A DNA stretch of 64,000 nucleotides from Anaerolineae bacterium (GTDB taxonomy: Bacteria > Chloroflexota > Anaerolineae > Promineifilales > Promineifilaceae), in assembly GCA_028277515.1 (NCBI GenBank), contig JANQGC010000008.1, positions 16,434-80,433 on the forward strand, read 5' to 3'. Under the pieces are notes generated by a model. It was not told where the DNA came from, ran no database searches, and was given only the letters and a program-made list of their open reading frames with translations. Below, in pieces: positions 36,071 to 45,653 of the stretch (positions are counted from its first letter, which is position 1; every line of letters begins with the position of its first letter). Position numbers and translations under genes: made by a program.

Positions 36071-36128
36071 TCGTTCTATAGGGTAGGGAAATATCTTGTT
36101 GCAAATAAGAAGCCCGGAGTCTTAGCTT

Positions 36129-37697
36129 ATGGAACGTGTACGTCAAAGAAGATGGTGGCTGCTGGGTATCATTATTGTTGCTATCGGGTCCGTTTGGCTT
36201 GCCAGAACCTGGTTATTTGCAGATGCTTCCTGTCCAAGATTGCAAGAGTTACTACTTTACCTCGCGGCCGGTGTTGGTATTGGGATCTCGCTCCTCTATG
36301 CTCTCGCAACAAGAGGTAATGCGCTTGTTAAACAAGTATCCCTATTATTTATTCTCGCTGCCTGGATCTTGTTTGCATCGTCGTTCGGCGGCGTGATTCT
36401 TGGTTTGCGCTCGGAAGTGCAACTTGTCTTTTGTCCACCGGACACTTGCGACACCGTTGCTTTAGCGCGCAACTTTCGGGAAACGGGAAGGCTTGATGGC
36501 GCAGAAGACGTGGCGAGAAATTGTGTGTACAAAAATATAAACCCAGTAGACACAGGATGCGTGGCCGCTTGTGGGCGAGAACTGGCTCTGGCTCTTTACG
36601 ATAAAGCTGGTCAGGATTTGGATGTTGTCGATCTTTCATCGGAATGGACGAGTGTGGAGTTGGATCATTGTGATCTTGCAGAGACCCGATTGGTTGAGGC
36701 CCTTATCTCAGCAAGGGACCACGGTCATCCGGACATCGTTCGTAGTATTGAGGAACGCCGGCGCCGGGTTTCCCAGCTGTGTACTGGGCCTACTCGTACA
36801 CCTTCTCCCACCTCAATTCCCACTGCAACGCCCTCACCCCCACCCACTTATACGCCCACGCCCACCGCAACTTCGACGCCGATCATCTCTGTCGAGATAA
36901 TTCGTGCAGAGCATACTTCTTCACGCGCGCTGGTTGATGTGCGCGTTGTGGACCGGATTAGTAACGATTCTATCCACAGGCTGAACCCGGCAGATTTCAT
37001 ACTTTCTTCTGATGGCCAGGCAGACATACCGTTTGTACTTGAGGAGCGGGATGCAGACGACCCTATCTGTTTGATCGCTGTTGTTGATGATTCCGGCTCT
37101 ATTCGTCCTGGTATTGAGCAGATCGGCGCTGCCCTTACCAAACTTAATGAGAGACGTAAGCCGGGTGATGAGTTAGGCATGGTGCTCTTTGCCGAACGGG
37201 ATCAGGTAAGAATCGTACAGTTACCAGGTGGCGATCCCCTTGATGTCGATCCTGTGCTTGGGCGAGGAGACTTAACTGCTCTCTGGGACGGGGTGCTGGC
37301 GGGATTGGAAGCAGCTACGTCATGTACCGTTGACAGCGTACACTTGCTTGTACTTACAGATGGTACCGACAATGATAGTGTTCATCTTGAGGGAGATAAT
37401 CCGACCAAGGCGCGCACGGTAGCCAACATGGCAGTTCAGCAAGGTGTAGATATTTGTACAGTTGGCGTTTCATCCGACCAATTGGATGAGGAATCGCTGC
37501 AGTTGGCACAGACCGGATGTGGTTATTACCCAGCCGCCAATTTCGATGTGCTGGGTTCGAAGCTCATAGAGTTGTTTGGTTTCGTACGCGACTACTATCG
37601 CCTTACGTTACCACCTTCAGCTATTCCAGATGAAAGAAGGATCACGCTGGAGGTACTCCGAGCATTGGAGATACCTGTTGATTTCCCAGGAGAATAA
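36129..37697 (+). CDS. Membrane-anchored VWA-domain protein
   Basis: 522 residues. Three hydrophobic segments at the N-terminus (about 9-28, 38-58, 68-92) are followed by a Cys-containing helical region, a Pro/Thr-rich spacer (about 222-250) and a VWA domain (about 315-500). The metal-ion-dependent adhesion site is complete at its first motif (VVDDSGSI, DxSxS), with the Thr/Asp motifs in DLTALWDGV and LVLTDGTDND. VWA domains bind protein partners through a metal ion. GGAG lies 9 nt before the ATG. Second gene of the tubulin-like operon; the 3' end overlaps the next frame. Confidence 0.85.
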   Translation: MERVRQRRWWLLGIIIVAIGSVWLARTWLFADASCPRLQELLLYLAAGVGIGISLLYALATRGNALVKQVSLLFILAAWILFASSFGGVILGLRSEVQLVFCPPDTCDTVALARNFRETGRLDGAEDVARNCVYKNINPVDTGCVAACGRELALALYDKAGQDLDVVDLSSEWTSVELDHCDLAETRLVEALISARDHGHPDIVRSIEERRRRVSQLCTGPTRTPSPTSIPTATPSPPPTYTPTPTATSTPIISVEIIRAEHTSSRALVDVRVVDRISNDSIHRLNPADFILSSDGQADIPFVLEERDADDPICLIAVVDDSGSIRPGIEQIGAALTKLNERRKPGDELGMVLFAERDQVRIVQLPGGDPLDVDPVLGRGDLTALWDGVLAGLEAATSCTVDSVHLLVLTDGTDNDSVHLEGDNPTKARTVANMAVQQGVDICTVGVSSDQLDEESLQLAQTGCGYYPAANFDVLGSKLIELFGFVRDYYRLTLPPSAIPDERRITLEVLRALEIPVDFPGE

Positions 37698-40092
37698 AGA
37701 AAAGCCAGTAATTGAAGGTAGCCAGGACTGGTTGCCTGCTGAACAGTACCACCCTACCCCGACCCTGTTTATTCCTTATGGGCTGGGTTCTGGCGACCTG
37801 CGGCAGGTACAAGGAGAAATCGACCTCCGGTTGCGGTCGCATCCACCAGGATTAATCCGATGGGCCGGTGTGATCCAACCTGACGAAGTAAACTGGAAAG
37901 AGATCCTCGCCGGATTTGAGGAACGGCAGTTTCTGAATCGACTTGTGGAAAAAGGTTATTTGACGAATCTGCCTGATATAGATAACCCTCTTGAGATTCA
38001 ACTCGTCGTTATCTATGATGCGCAAGATAGAGACGATGTTCAAATTAAAGAGGACCTCGAATCCCTTGCTGTTTCCATTGATATCGAACACCCACATATC
38101 CTATCGCTTGTGCTGCTCGATGGATCAAACACCAAAACGGTGGCTGCCGAGCGTTATTGGCCTCGCATACGACTGAGTTCCTCAGCGCTTGGTGGGGTGA
38201 GTGTGTCCCGGGAGGAAGTGTTGCGGACATGCGAACACCTTTTGGTAGCGTTGGCAACCTCTGAACTGTCAAAAGCTATTAGCCATGTTGTCCAATGTAG
38301 ACAAGACGCTGATGATTGGTTAGCTTTAGGCGCTTCGATAATTCGCTCTGCTGTGCCCGAGATGAGAGATCATCTTTCGGCCGCCACGCTGGAGAAATTA
38401 TTAAAACCATTGGTAGCAGCGACACCAGGGACCTTAGAGCGGGATCGCTTATATGATGTAGCAGATGACAAAGCGGACTCAATTCAAAATGCGCTATTTA
38501 GTACTGCTGTTGATGCCGTCAGGGATGCTGGTTGGGTAATAAAGAATCAGGATAGGCAAATTTTGAGCTGCGATATTGCAGCTGATACATCTCTACGTAA
38601 GATGCTATTTGGCCCCTGTTGGGCTGATGACCTGGCGATTCCAGAAAAAATGAGTGAGTCACGATCACTCTTTAGTGAGATGCGCAGTTGGCTGACTCAC
38701 CAATGGTTACGGCTGAAACAGTGGTTCAAACATACTTGGAGGCTGTTAACTTATTTGCGGCTTGGATTCCTGCCAGAAAGAGAGCTTTTAAGTAACGAGC
38801 TTTCGGAACACTACATTACGTTGGATTTGGCTCTGCAGGAGCGGGTTGCATCCATAACAACGGCTGAGTTCCGCACTTCACTTGATTTTATCGCCAACCT
38901 ATTGGACCGTGGATTTACCACGAAAACCGAGTCCTCTAGCAGTTTGATTACGAGTACTTTTCCACACGGATTGCCTGCAGCAATTGTGGCTGCCAAAAGG
39001 ATGGTACAACACCTGGCCCAAGATGAAGATATTCTAGACCGACAGGAGCAATCAGTACGGCCATCCCCATTGGGCGGTAAGGCATATTGGCACACGGCGG
39101 CAACTGTCGATGTGAATTTTGCTTATAATCAGAGTTTAATACATCGACGATTCGTTCGTTCAACAGCTTCTCCGATCGGGGTGCTTCTATATTTAATCCC
39201 GGTCTGGCCGCTTCTCACAAGCCTCCTAAGTCTTATACCCCAATGGAGCATTGCTCGAGCGGCTACCATATCCGGCCTGGCGCTGTTATTAATCGGCATA
39301 ATAGAAACGGTACGTTGGTGGTTGAACAAGGCCCGGCAACTTCTGGAAGAAACGCAGGCGCAAACCCGCCAGTCACTTGCCGAACGTATCCTTAGCTTGA
39401 CAGCTAAGACACTGAAGGATTACCGATGGGTTGTGATGGCCAGAATGTATCAGGTAGTCATGTTCCTGGAGGACTTGCAGCTGGCTTGCTGGGAGGGACA
39501 TCATAACGCGTTAGTTGGTAGCCAGACCCCGCCCCAGAGTATTGAAACAGAGAGCCTATTTACGCTTGCCGATGCTAAAAGTACGGCCTCCTGGATTTCA
39601 AAAGCGGTTGAATGCGCGCGCGGCGAACAATTGACCCGCCAAGAGGAAGGTGGGCGTTCTGATTTCGACAGTTCAATAACCCATCTCATTGGGGAACAAA
39701 TTTTGCTCGAACAATCCGCTCAACCAATGTCGACCCAGGCCGTAATGAGCGCCATCGAGCAGCTTGGCGCGAACTGTGCCGATTATGCCTTCCGGCCAGA
39801 GAAACTTGGTCCGCCTACTCTCGCTGAGAGCCATGAGCGGCTTACGGATGGCCAGTGGTGGCGATGGCTGTGGCATTCTGCGCACCCGTTGGGCGATAAG
39901 GGTGCGTATGCCTTCACCTTTATAACAGCCATTAGTGACGATGTGTTAAGAGGAAAAACAGGAAAGGAAAGCCCTCATTGGGGTCAGGCGGATGGAAAAG
40001 ATAGCTGGCAGGTTGTACGTTCGATCCAGAAGTATGAACTGGGCTGCATACGCGGCATAATCCTTAAATCGGATGCCGGCAAAGAGGAATAA
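37630..40092 (+). CDS. Large membrane-associated protein of the tubulin-like operon
   Basis: 820 residues from the ATG at 37630; a TTG at 37576 would add 18. Both overlap the VWA gene end (37697) and neither has a good ribosome site, so the start is uncertain. The first 500 residues look cytosolic. Two closely spaced membrane spans follow (IGVLLYLIPVWPLLTSLLSL and ATISGLALLLIGIIETVRWW, about 513-560), then a helical C-terminal 250 residues. I recognise no family. The position in the operon suggests a membrane platform linking the tubulin-like protein with the VWA proteins. Confidence 0.75.
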   Translation: MKEGSRWRYSEHWRYLLISQENKEKPVIEGSQDWLPAEQYHPTPTLFIPYGLGSGDLRQVQGEIDLRLRSHPPGLIRWAGVIQPDEVNWKEILAGFEERQFLNRLVEKGYLTNLPDIDNPLEIQLVVIYDAQDRDDVQIKEDLESLAVSIDIEHPHILSLVLLDGSNTKTVAAERYWPRIRLSSSALGGVSVSREEVLRTCEHLLVALATSELSKAISHVVQCRQDADDWLALGASIIRSAVPEMRDHLSAATLEKLLKPLVAATPGTLERDRLYDVADDKADSIQNALFSTAVDAVRDAGWVIKNQDRQILSCDIAADTSLRKMLFGPCWADDLAIPEKMSESRSLFSEMRSWLTHQWLRLKQWFKHTWRLLTYLRLGFLPERELLSNELSEHYITLDLALQERVASITTAEFRTSLDFIANLLDRGFTTKTESSSSLITSTFPHGLPAAIVAAKRMVQHLAQDEDILDRQEQSVRPSPLGGKAYWHTAATVDVNFAYNQSLIHRRFVRSTASPIGVLLYLIPVWPLLTSLLSLIPQWSIARAATISGLALLLIGIIETVRWWLNKARQLLEETQAQTRQSLAERILSLTAKTLKDYRWVVMARMYQVVMFLEDLQLACWEGHHNALVGSQTPPQSIETESLFTLADAKSTASWISKAVECARGEQLTRQEEGGRSDFDSSITHLIGEQILLEQSAQPMSTQAVMSAIEQLGANCADYAFRPEKLGPPTLAESHERLTDGQWWRWLWHSAHPLGDKGAYAFTFITAISDDVLRGKTGKESPHWGQADGKDSWQVVRSIQKYELGCIRGIILKSDAGKEE

Positions 40093-40097
40093 ATAAA

Positions 40098-40760
40098 ATG
40101 GCTTGGATCAGCCTGGTCATTGTTACATTGATCTTTTATACGCCCTTCATTGGGTTAGCGCCGCGAATTCTCGATCAGGACACAATCCTTCCCGAGATTT
40201 TTGGGGTTGTCATCGGCATCCGCATTCCCTTTACCGGTTCGGCGCGCTTGCTCATTTACAGCCTTACTATCTGGGCCGGCTTCTGGCTGGTTGGCTGGTT
40301 TCTTGAGCGTTGGCTAAAGCAGGATTGGCTGGCAACCCTTGGGCTTCGCAACTCGCTCGTTTATGCGACCAGGCCGGGCATGAGCCTGAACCTCGCTAGA
40401 CGATTAGCGAAATTAGGCCTGGGCCTGACCATTGCCAAGATGGTTTTACCTATTTTGCTGCAATTGGTGCTTGGGGCGGTCGTTCCCGGTTTGGCCGCGA
40501 ATCTGGCAACCTGGCTGGCCAGGTTTATCGCGCCAGACATGGCCAGCATGATAGCCCCTTTCCTGGTGCGAGGGATTGAAAGTCTCTCTGAAGGTTTATT
40601 GAATGGTTTGAATGTGCTGGATCCGGGAACAACATTTGCCGCCTTTAGTATCTTGGTTCTCGTCGCCTGGAGAGGCTTCGACTGGGAACGCCAGAAACGC
40701 CTCGAATTGGATTTGCAGAAACACAGACTGGTGCGCCGGCAGACACTAGCCAGGAATTAG
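40098..40760 (+). CDS. Multi-span membrane protein of the operon
   Basis: 220 residues with about four membrane segments (LVIVTLIFYTPFIGLAP; LIYSLTIWAGFWLVGWFL; LTIAKMVLPILLQLVLGAVVP; TFAAFSILVLVAWRGF) and a basic C-terminal tail (RQKRLELDLQKHRLVRRQ). No family recognised. GAGGAA precedes the ATG by about 9 nt, and only 5 nt separate it from the previous stop, so it is cotranscribed. Confidence 0.8.
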   Translation: MAWISLVIVTLIFYTPFIGLAPRILDQDTILPEIFGVVIGIRIPFTGSARLLIYSLTIWAGFWLVGWFLERWLKQDWLATLGLRNSLVYATRPGMSLNLARRLAKLGLGLTIAKMVLPILLQLVLGAVVPGLAANLATWLARFIAPDMASMIAPFLVRGIESLSEGLLNGLNVLDPGTTFAAFSILVLVAWRGFDWERQKRLELDLQKHRLVRRQTLARN

Positions 40761-40810
40761 AATCTTTCTATGGGGTACTAAAGGTTCGAGAGAGAAAAAG
40801 GAGGGTTCCT

Positions 40811-42004
40811 TTGCTTGGCCGACAGAAATTACAAAGCGCAAAAACAGATTTGCTGCCGACTATGCTGTTGGTTGGGTTAGTACTGGCGCTGCTCTTTTCC
40901 GTCTATCGTCGCCCAGTATTTGGGCAAAATCGTATAGTAAAAGTAAGACAAACAGGCCCGGTTGTACCCGATTGCCGAGAGCCGGCAGCGGCGAACAAAC
41001 CTATTCATTGGCACATTCTGATCGATACTAGCGAATCAGCTTCCGATAATGACGAAGAAAAGTCCAAGGAAAAGTCCAAACGTCTGGTGGCGACCCGAGC
41101 GATCCTTTCCTTTGCCCTGGGTTATGGTTGGCTGACAAATGCCAAACCTGTTATTCACATTTACCAATTCCCGTCACCCAATGATCTTCTTCCCCACCGC
41201 TTGTGGCCGGAGAATGGCCATGAAGGACTCAATTCGGTCTCCCCGGAGGAGCTTTCGAAAATCGTCGACCAAGTGGGTATATTGGATGATACGCGCAAGG
41301 TTGAGGATCTCGCCGGCAGTCTTGAGTATATCGTGAATGAAACAGATAAGCTTGATGGAGAATTAGATGGCCTATTTCCAGTAGGTAGAGATCATATCGT
41401 GATCATTGTTACACACGGCTCCCCGCTAATCGAAAACGAGGGGCTTTCTCAGATAACAGAAAAACTGCAGGAAGCGAAGACGAAGATCCCAGCACAATTT
41501 CCTGTCCTTGCCATGCTCTTTGGCAGTGGCAAGGAGATTGATATTTATGATAAGTGGAAGCAGGATTTCTATGGAGAGGAACAGGCAGAAACATACTTAA
41601 CACAGTTGGGGGATAACAGCAGCCAGATCGCCTGGCAGTCGTGGAAGCACCTACGTCTATTTTTCGAAAAACGGTACCCAAATTCAGGTGTGGTCTGGAA
41701 AGATTTAGGTAGTTATGACCCGGTAGCTGATTTCGAGGCCCCTTCTCTGATAGGGTGGCTGCGTGTCGCCGTCTTACAAAGTGCAGACGAGAACTCCACC
41801 CTTTCTATGTCCGGCTCGCCGGTTGCACATGAACAAGAAGAATCAGAACCAGCACTTGGTGCCCGTTTACGCAGGTGGAATTGGCAAGCAGATTCTGTTC
41901 TTGAAAAAACAGCTGGTCCTTCGAACATAGTGCTCCTACCGGCATTGATACGTCATTTATGTATAGTTGTGTGTTCGCTCAAATTAACCCTACGCCACAG
42001 ATGA
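40811..42004 (+). CDS. Secreted/anchored VWA-like protein, probably frame-shifted at the 3' end
   Basis: 397 residues from a TTG preceded by an excellent AAGGAGG site at 7-nt spacing. An N-terminal anchor (LLPTMLLVGLVLALLFSVY, about 14-32) precedes a VWA-like domain beginning IHWHILIDTSESASDND (DxSxS present), with HIVIIVTHGSP as the later strand. The last 18 residues (CIVVCSLKLTLRHR) look out of frame: the next frame, overlapping by 46 nt, continues with a Pro/Thr spacer and membrane spans, the architecture expected for one protein. A frameshift or programmed slippage near 41960 is likely. Confidence 0.75.
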   Translation: MLGRQKLQSAKTDLLPTMLLVGLVLALLFSVYRRPVFGQNRIVKVRQTGPVVPDCREPAAANKPIHWHILIDTSESASDNDEEKSKEKSKRLVATRAILSFALGYGWLTNAKPVIHIYQFPSPNDLLPHRLWPENGHEGLNSVSPEELSKIVDQVGILDDTRKVEDLAGSLEYIVNETDKLDGELDGLFPVGRDHIVIIVTHGSPLIENEGLSQITEKLQEAKTKIPAQFPVLAMLFGSGKEIDIYDKWKQDFYGEEQAETYLTQLGDNSSQIAWQSWKHLRLFFEKRYPNSGVVWKDLGSYDPVADFEAPSLIGWLRVAVLQSADENSTLSMSGSPVAHEQEESEPALGARLRRWNWQADSVLEKTAGPSNIVLLPALIRHLCIVVCSLKLTLRHR

Positions 42005-42576
42005 CATCAACAGCAACTCCAATTCCATTACGAACAGCCACTGCCACACTCAAGGCAACTGTTACGCTCACAGCAACTCCTATACTCGAATTCACAGTAA
42101 CAGCTCCTTCGACTCCTACAGCAACACCCTCTCCTACACCCATAATCACTGACATAAAGAAACTGGTTTTTTTAGGAGTTCGATGGACTTCTTTAATAGT
42201 ATATGTGATTCTGGTTGTATCGACGTATTTTTTCAACAAGGTAGCTGAACCCTGGGGCTATTATGATCCTGACGCACTTCAAGCACTTTTCTTTTGGAGT
42301 CTAGCTGCAATTACATTATTTATTTCTATAAGACATGCCTCCCCAAATGGAGATGCTACAGTCGATGATTTGCAAACTATATGGATGGTATTATCAGTCT
42401 TTGTAGCCGCTTTGGGAGGTAGGGGGTTCTTTAAGATAATCAACGTCATTGATGATCGGGTTGGTGGCTATCAATTATCTGGACCGGCTCAAAAGTGGCT
42501 AAGTTATAGTTTTCGATTTTCACTAGTAGCTTTCACCCTAGCTTCTCTTTACTTTTTATTTATTTTTTATCTTTAA
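41959..42576 (+). CDS. Pro/Thr-rich spacer plus three membrane spans (C-terminal part of VWA gene?)
   Basis: 205 residues if read from the ATG at 41959, which has no ribosome site. It begins with a 50-residue Pro/Thr/Ala-rich spacer and then has three membrane segments (WTSLIVYVILVVSTYFF; ALFFWSLAAITLFISI; FSLVAFTLASLYFLFIFYL) plus a VFVAALGGRGFFKII segment. A free protein starting with such a spacer would be odd. More likely it is the downstream half of the 40811 gene, mirroring the VWA protein at 36129, which has the order membrane spans, spacer, VWA. Confidence 0.65.
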   Translation: MYSCVFAQINPTPQMTSTATPIPLRTATATLKATVTLTATPILEFTVTAPSTPTATPSPTPIITDIKKLVFLGVRWTSLIVYVILVVSTYFFNKVAEPWGYYDPDALQALFFWSLAAITLFISIRHASPNGDATVDDLQTIWMVLSVFVAALGGRGFFKIINVIDDRVGGYQLSGPAQKWLSYSFRFSLVAFTLASLYFLFIFYL

Positions 42577-42661
42577 TTGAATAACACTCTCGCCAAAATA
42601 GACTGAGGTGTATAGTTAACATAAGAATAATTATATATTATGAGATTGGGAGATTTTGAAA

Positions 42662-43936
42662 ATGACTGAACGAATGCTGTATCGTTTGAATGAGTGGCAA
42701 CAATATGATCCTGGCGAACTGGAAGCAACGCTAGATCTCGTGAGAGCGGATAAGGAAAAATATGAGAGAGAACCCGATATCCCCGCACCTGCATACGCAA
42801 GCAATTGGGCAGATTTGGTGCGTGAAGAATCGATACTAGAAATGATTTTGTTAAGAATTAGAGAACATGAAAGCGGAATTGGGGAGGCACAAAATACTGA
42901 ATTACCGCCATCGCCGATTGATATTGACATTAATCTGGAAACCATTCGAGGCGTTTATTCGCTTGATGATAAGAAAGATAATAGCCCTCGGAGCGTACCA
43001 CCTGGGAGTGTATTCATCCTGCTCCATGATAACGAACCACACGATCATGATGGCCAGGACGAAGTTTACTATTATGGCGAAGAAGTCGTAAAGAGCCATT
43101 TGCGTAGAAAGGCTAGGGCTGTGAACGTGGAACTAGCCGAGTTTCCAGGCCATATTGATATTATTGCCCGGAAGAAATTGCTTGCCATTTCCCAAAGGGA
43201 TGACGAAGTAGCCACTTTCGAGTTATCAATCCCTGTGCAGTTGAATGATCCCATTCTATTCTTGCGACGCGCGGGACTGGGTTGGCGGTTACAAGGAAAT
43301 AATCGGGCCTGGCTCGAAGCTCTGAGAAGAAAGGAAAGTGAATGGCATTCAAGTCTTCGGAATTGGATCCAACTTTTCATCTGTAATGATATCCAATTGT
43401 GGTCTGGTGAGCAAAGAAAGCTGGTTGGGCGGATAGCCGAAATGCTCGATAGAAAATTAGCGGAATGGGGGCTCGGCATTGATACTGGGCTTGGGCCGCA
43501 TTCAGCGATGCTGATAGATACGCCGCGTTATTATCCAAAAGCTGCCAACAACATCGCCCTACAGTTCGCCAAAGCTGAGAAATTAGTACTCGAGGCCGCT
43601 GCCTCCGGAAAAACGTTCGAAGATAGTCTCGATGATCGGGCGCTGGCCGCCCTCCAGGTTTCTGTAGAACAACCAAACACCGTACCTGGCGAGAGCCTTT
43701 TTGAGATTATCAGGGGGAAATTGGCTTCAGCGGATTCGGAACACCTGGAGCTTATTCGAAGCGAAACTGCCGACTTGCTAAAAAGGCTGGCGGCCCCGGC
43801 TGCATCCGGATTCATCATGAGACTTTACACCAACGACGATCCACAAGAAAATGAGATAAAGCTATCAGAACAGGTCATGCTGTCAGCCATTCGGAACCCG
43901 GTATTGGCTGTCGGAGAGTGGCTTGAAATGGGGTAG
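42662..43936 (+). CDS. Unknown protein with an SPFH-like middle region
   Basis: 424 residues from the ATG at 42662, with GGGAG 11 nt upstream. The N-terminal 85 residues are helical and acidic. The middle (FELSIPVQLNDPILFLRRAG...LRNWIQLFICNDIQL...DRKLAEWGLGIDTGLG, about 180-275) has the strand-then-helix pattern of SPFH/band-7 domains, as in proteins that organise membrane domains; this match is weak and from pattern only. No membrane span is seen. Same strand as the operon, 85 nt after the previous gene. Confidence 0.6.
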   Translation: MTERMLYRLNEWQQYDPGELEATLDLVRADKEKYEREPDIPAPAYASNWADLVREESILEMILLRIREHESGIGEAQNTELPPSPIDIDINLETIRGVYSLDDKKDNSPRSVPPGSVFILLHDNEPHDHDGQDEVYYYGEEVVKSHLRRKARAVNVELAEFPGHIDIIARKKLLAISQRDDEVATFELSIPVQLNDPILFLRRAGLGWRLQGNNRAWLEALRRKESEWHSSLRNWIQLFICNDIQLWSGEQRKLVGRIAEMLDRKLAEWGLGIDTGLGPHSAMLIDTPRYYPKAANNIALQFAKAEKLVLEAAASGKTFEDSLDDRALAALQVSVEQPNTVPGESLFEIIRGKLASADSEHLELIRSETADLLKRLAAPAASGFIMRLYTNDDPQENEIKLSEQVMLSAIRNPVLAVGEWLEMG

Positions 43937-44019
43937 CCGTGGATCCAAAGGATCATATGGCGCTTGAATTCAAGCGTTCTTCTTCAGTGCAGTATATTGA
44001 ACACTAAAGGGAGGTAGTT

Positions 44020-44514
44020 ATGTCACGAAACAGGAAGTTGTTCATCGGTGGATTGTTGTTGGCCACCATGTTTATATTGATAGGTTGCGGATCATCGCCA
44101 TTACTTTCAAAGGAAGTAGGCGTGGCAAAGGATTTCGTCGAAGGCGTATTTTCCGGTGATCCTGATCGTGCGCTGGATAAAGTCTGTATTGGTGAGGGTA
44201 GCGTCATCATCATTATTGCGGTGGAAGCTGACTGGGAGGATCACGGATATGAATTGCTCTCAAGTAGCGAAGAATCAGCGAATGTATTAGTGACGGGTCG
44301 TTTACGTGTCACAGCAGAAAACCTGCAAGACTTTTTCGTCGAGTTGGAGGAAGAATTACCAAAAGCCGGTGTTGGCGTCCAGATTGGAATCAGCCAGGAA
44401 CTCGCTATTCTGAACGAACGAGGACGATGGTGTGTGCCGGAAGAGAGCATAAAGAGTTTCCGCAATTACCTGGTGGATCTACTGGTTGAAGAACTAGAGT
44501 CATACTCCCCCTAA
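44020..44514 (+). CDS. Hypothetical lipoprotein ending the tubulin-like operon
   Basis: 164 residues. Signal peptide with lipobox FILIGC (Cys about residue 24), then VAKDFVEGVFSGDPDRALDKVC and a predicted alpha/beta cone-like fold of the DUF4878/NTF2-like kind seen in small lipoproteins (tentative). GGGAGG at 8-nt spacing before the ATG. It lies 83 nt after the previous gene and is followed directly by an insertion sequence. Confidence 0.75.
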   Translation: MSRNRKLFIGGLLLATMFILIGCGSSPLLSKEVGVAKDFVEGVFSGDPDRALDKVCIGEGSVIIIIAVEADWEDHGYELLSSSEESANVLVTGRLRVTAENLQDFFVELEEELPKAGVGVQIGISQELAILNERGRWCVPEESIKSFRNYLVDLLVEELESYSP

Positions 44515-44534
44515 AGGCCACCATTTAGCAGGGT

Positions 44535-45548
44535 GTAGTATGCAAAAACCCAGATCGTGGTTTTGATCATCAACCAGAGTGGTTGCTTCTGTTTGATTGA
44601 TGGGAACCAATTAATAAACACGATCTGACGTGAGACTTAAAAGTTAACCTGGACAGCAATTCAGGCTACCAAATAGGTCATTTTGGCGACAATAGTCGTG
44701 CCGAAGCCCGTATGGTGCATAAACTATGATGCCGGTACCCAAGTGAAATCATGCCACTAAATTTAGCTGATCGGACATCAAGAAATTTAAGAAAAGATTG
44801 AATCGCCGAGAAAAATTGGCCGAAATTACGATCTCCCTTCGTTCCTGATGGACGCTGGATAGCAAAATACCAGACGAATGGCCAAGCGAAGATAGCCCGA
44901 CCGTTCGAAGTGCGAAAAACATTCAAGAACAAGGCGGCAGAATCGTGAATGAAACCCGAAGACTGAAGAATGGCCGTTAATTTGGCCGTCAAACAGTAAA
45001 TAAGCACAGAGTAATTGCCCTGTCCAATATCAGAACCGCTTGAGGGAACTAATCAGTTAGGTCTAGGTCAATAGAGGTGAAATTGATTGTCAATTCGAGG
45101 CCGACCTCGTTTCCCCTTATTCTCTTGGGTCCATTTTTTGCGGACCAACTCGCGATGCCAACGGATGACTGTTTCCGGCTTGACGATACGAATAATGTCG
45201 CCAAGCTCCCTAGAGGAGTTATTGGTGGATTGTTTAAGCTTCTTGGTCAGCACGGCCGATGTCATCTTTTCAGCCCGATTTGGCTTGATAGGTTTAGCTT
45301 GTAAACGTGTCATCACATCCAGTTGATGACGCAAGACCAAGATTTCCAGATCTTTGTCTTTTGCAGATAAACGGCCGATATGAACCAATTCCAAAAGGAC
45401 GGAGAAAATGTGTGAAATTGCCAACCAAATCACCAACAAATCCTGCTCCAAATAGAAATGAAGCAGGATTGTATCAAAGAATGCAAGATTGCAATCCAAG
45501 AGGCATTTAATCGAGAAAATGTTTAAGATCCGGGTTTTTGCATATTAC
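44535..45548. mobile_element. Insertion sequence copy B, internally replaced
   Basis: Ends GTAGTATGCAAAAACCCAGATC (first 20 shown positions 44535-44554) and, inverted at 45527-45548, the same with a few changes. The right half carries a truncated transposase like copy A. The left half (about 44620-45060) is not related to the transposase; one minus-strand frame of 109 codons lies there without a recognisable product. Confidence 0.7.
45068..45499 (-). pseudogene. Truncated transposase of IS copy B
   Basis: About 140 residues, N-terminal part only: LEILVLRHQLDVMTRLQ, DIIRIVKPETVIRWHRELVRKKWTQ and KGKRGRPRI, then loss of homology. It lacks all of the DDE catalytic domain and cannot be active. 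Confidence 0.8.
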
Positions 45549-45653
45549 GGGCCTGCCGGCGTCGTTTCGGCCGTTAACATTCTTCAAATCGACGCCCCTA
45601 CGGCAGCAATTTCTGTGACATTTTGATTTCTCCTCGGATACGACCCTGCCTGG

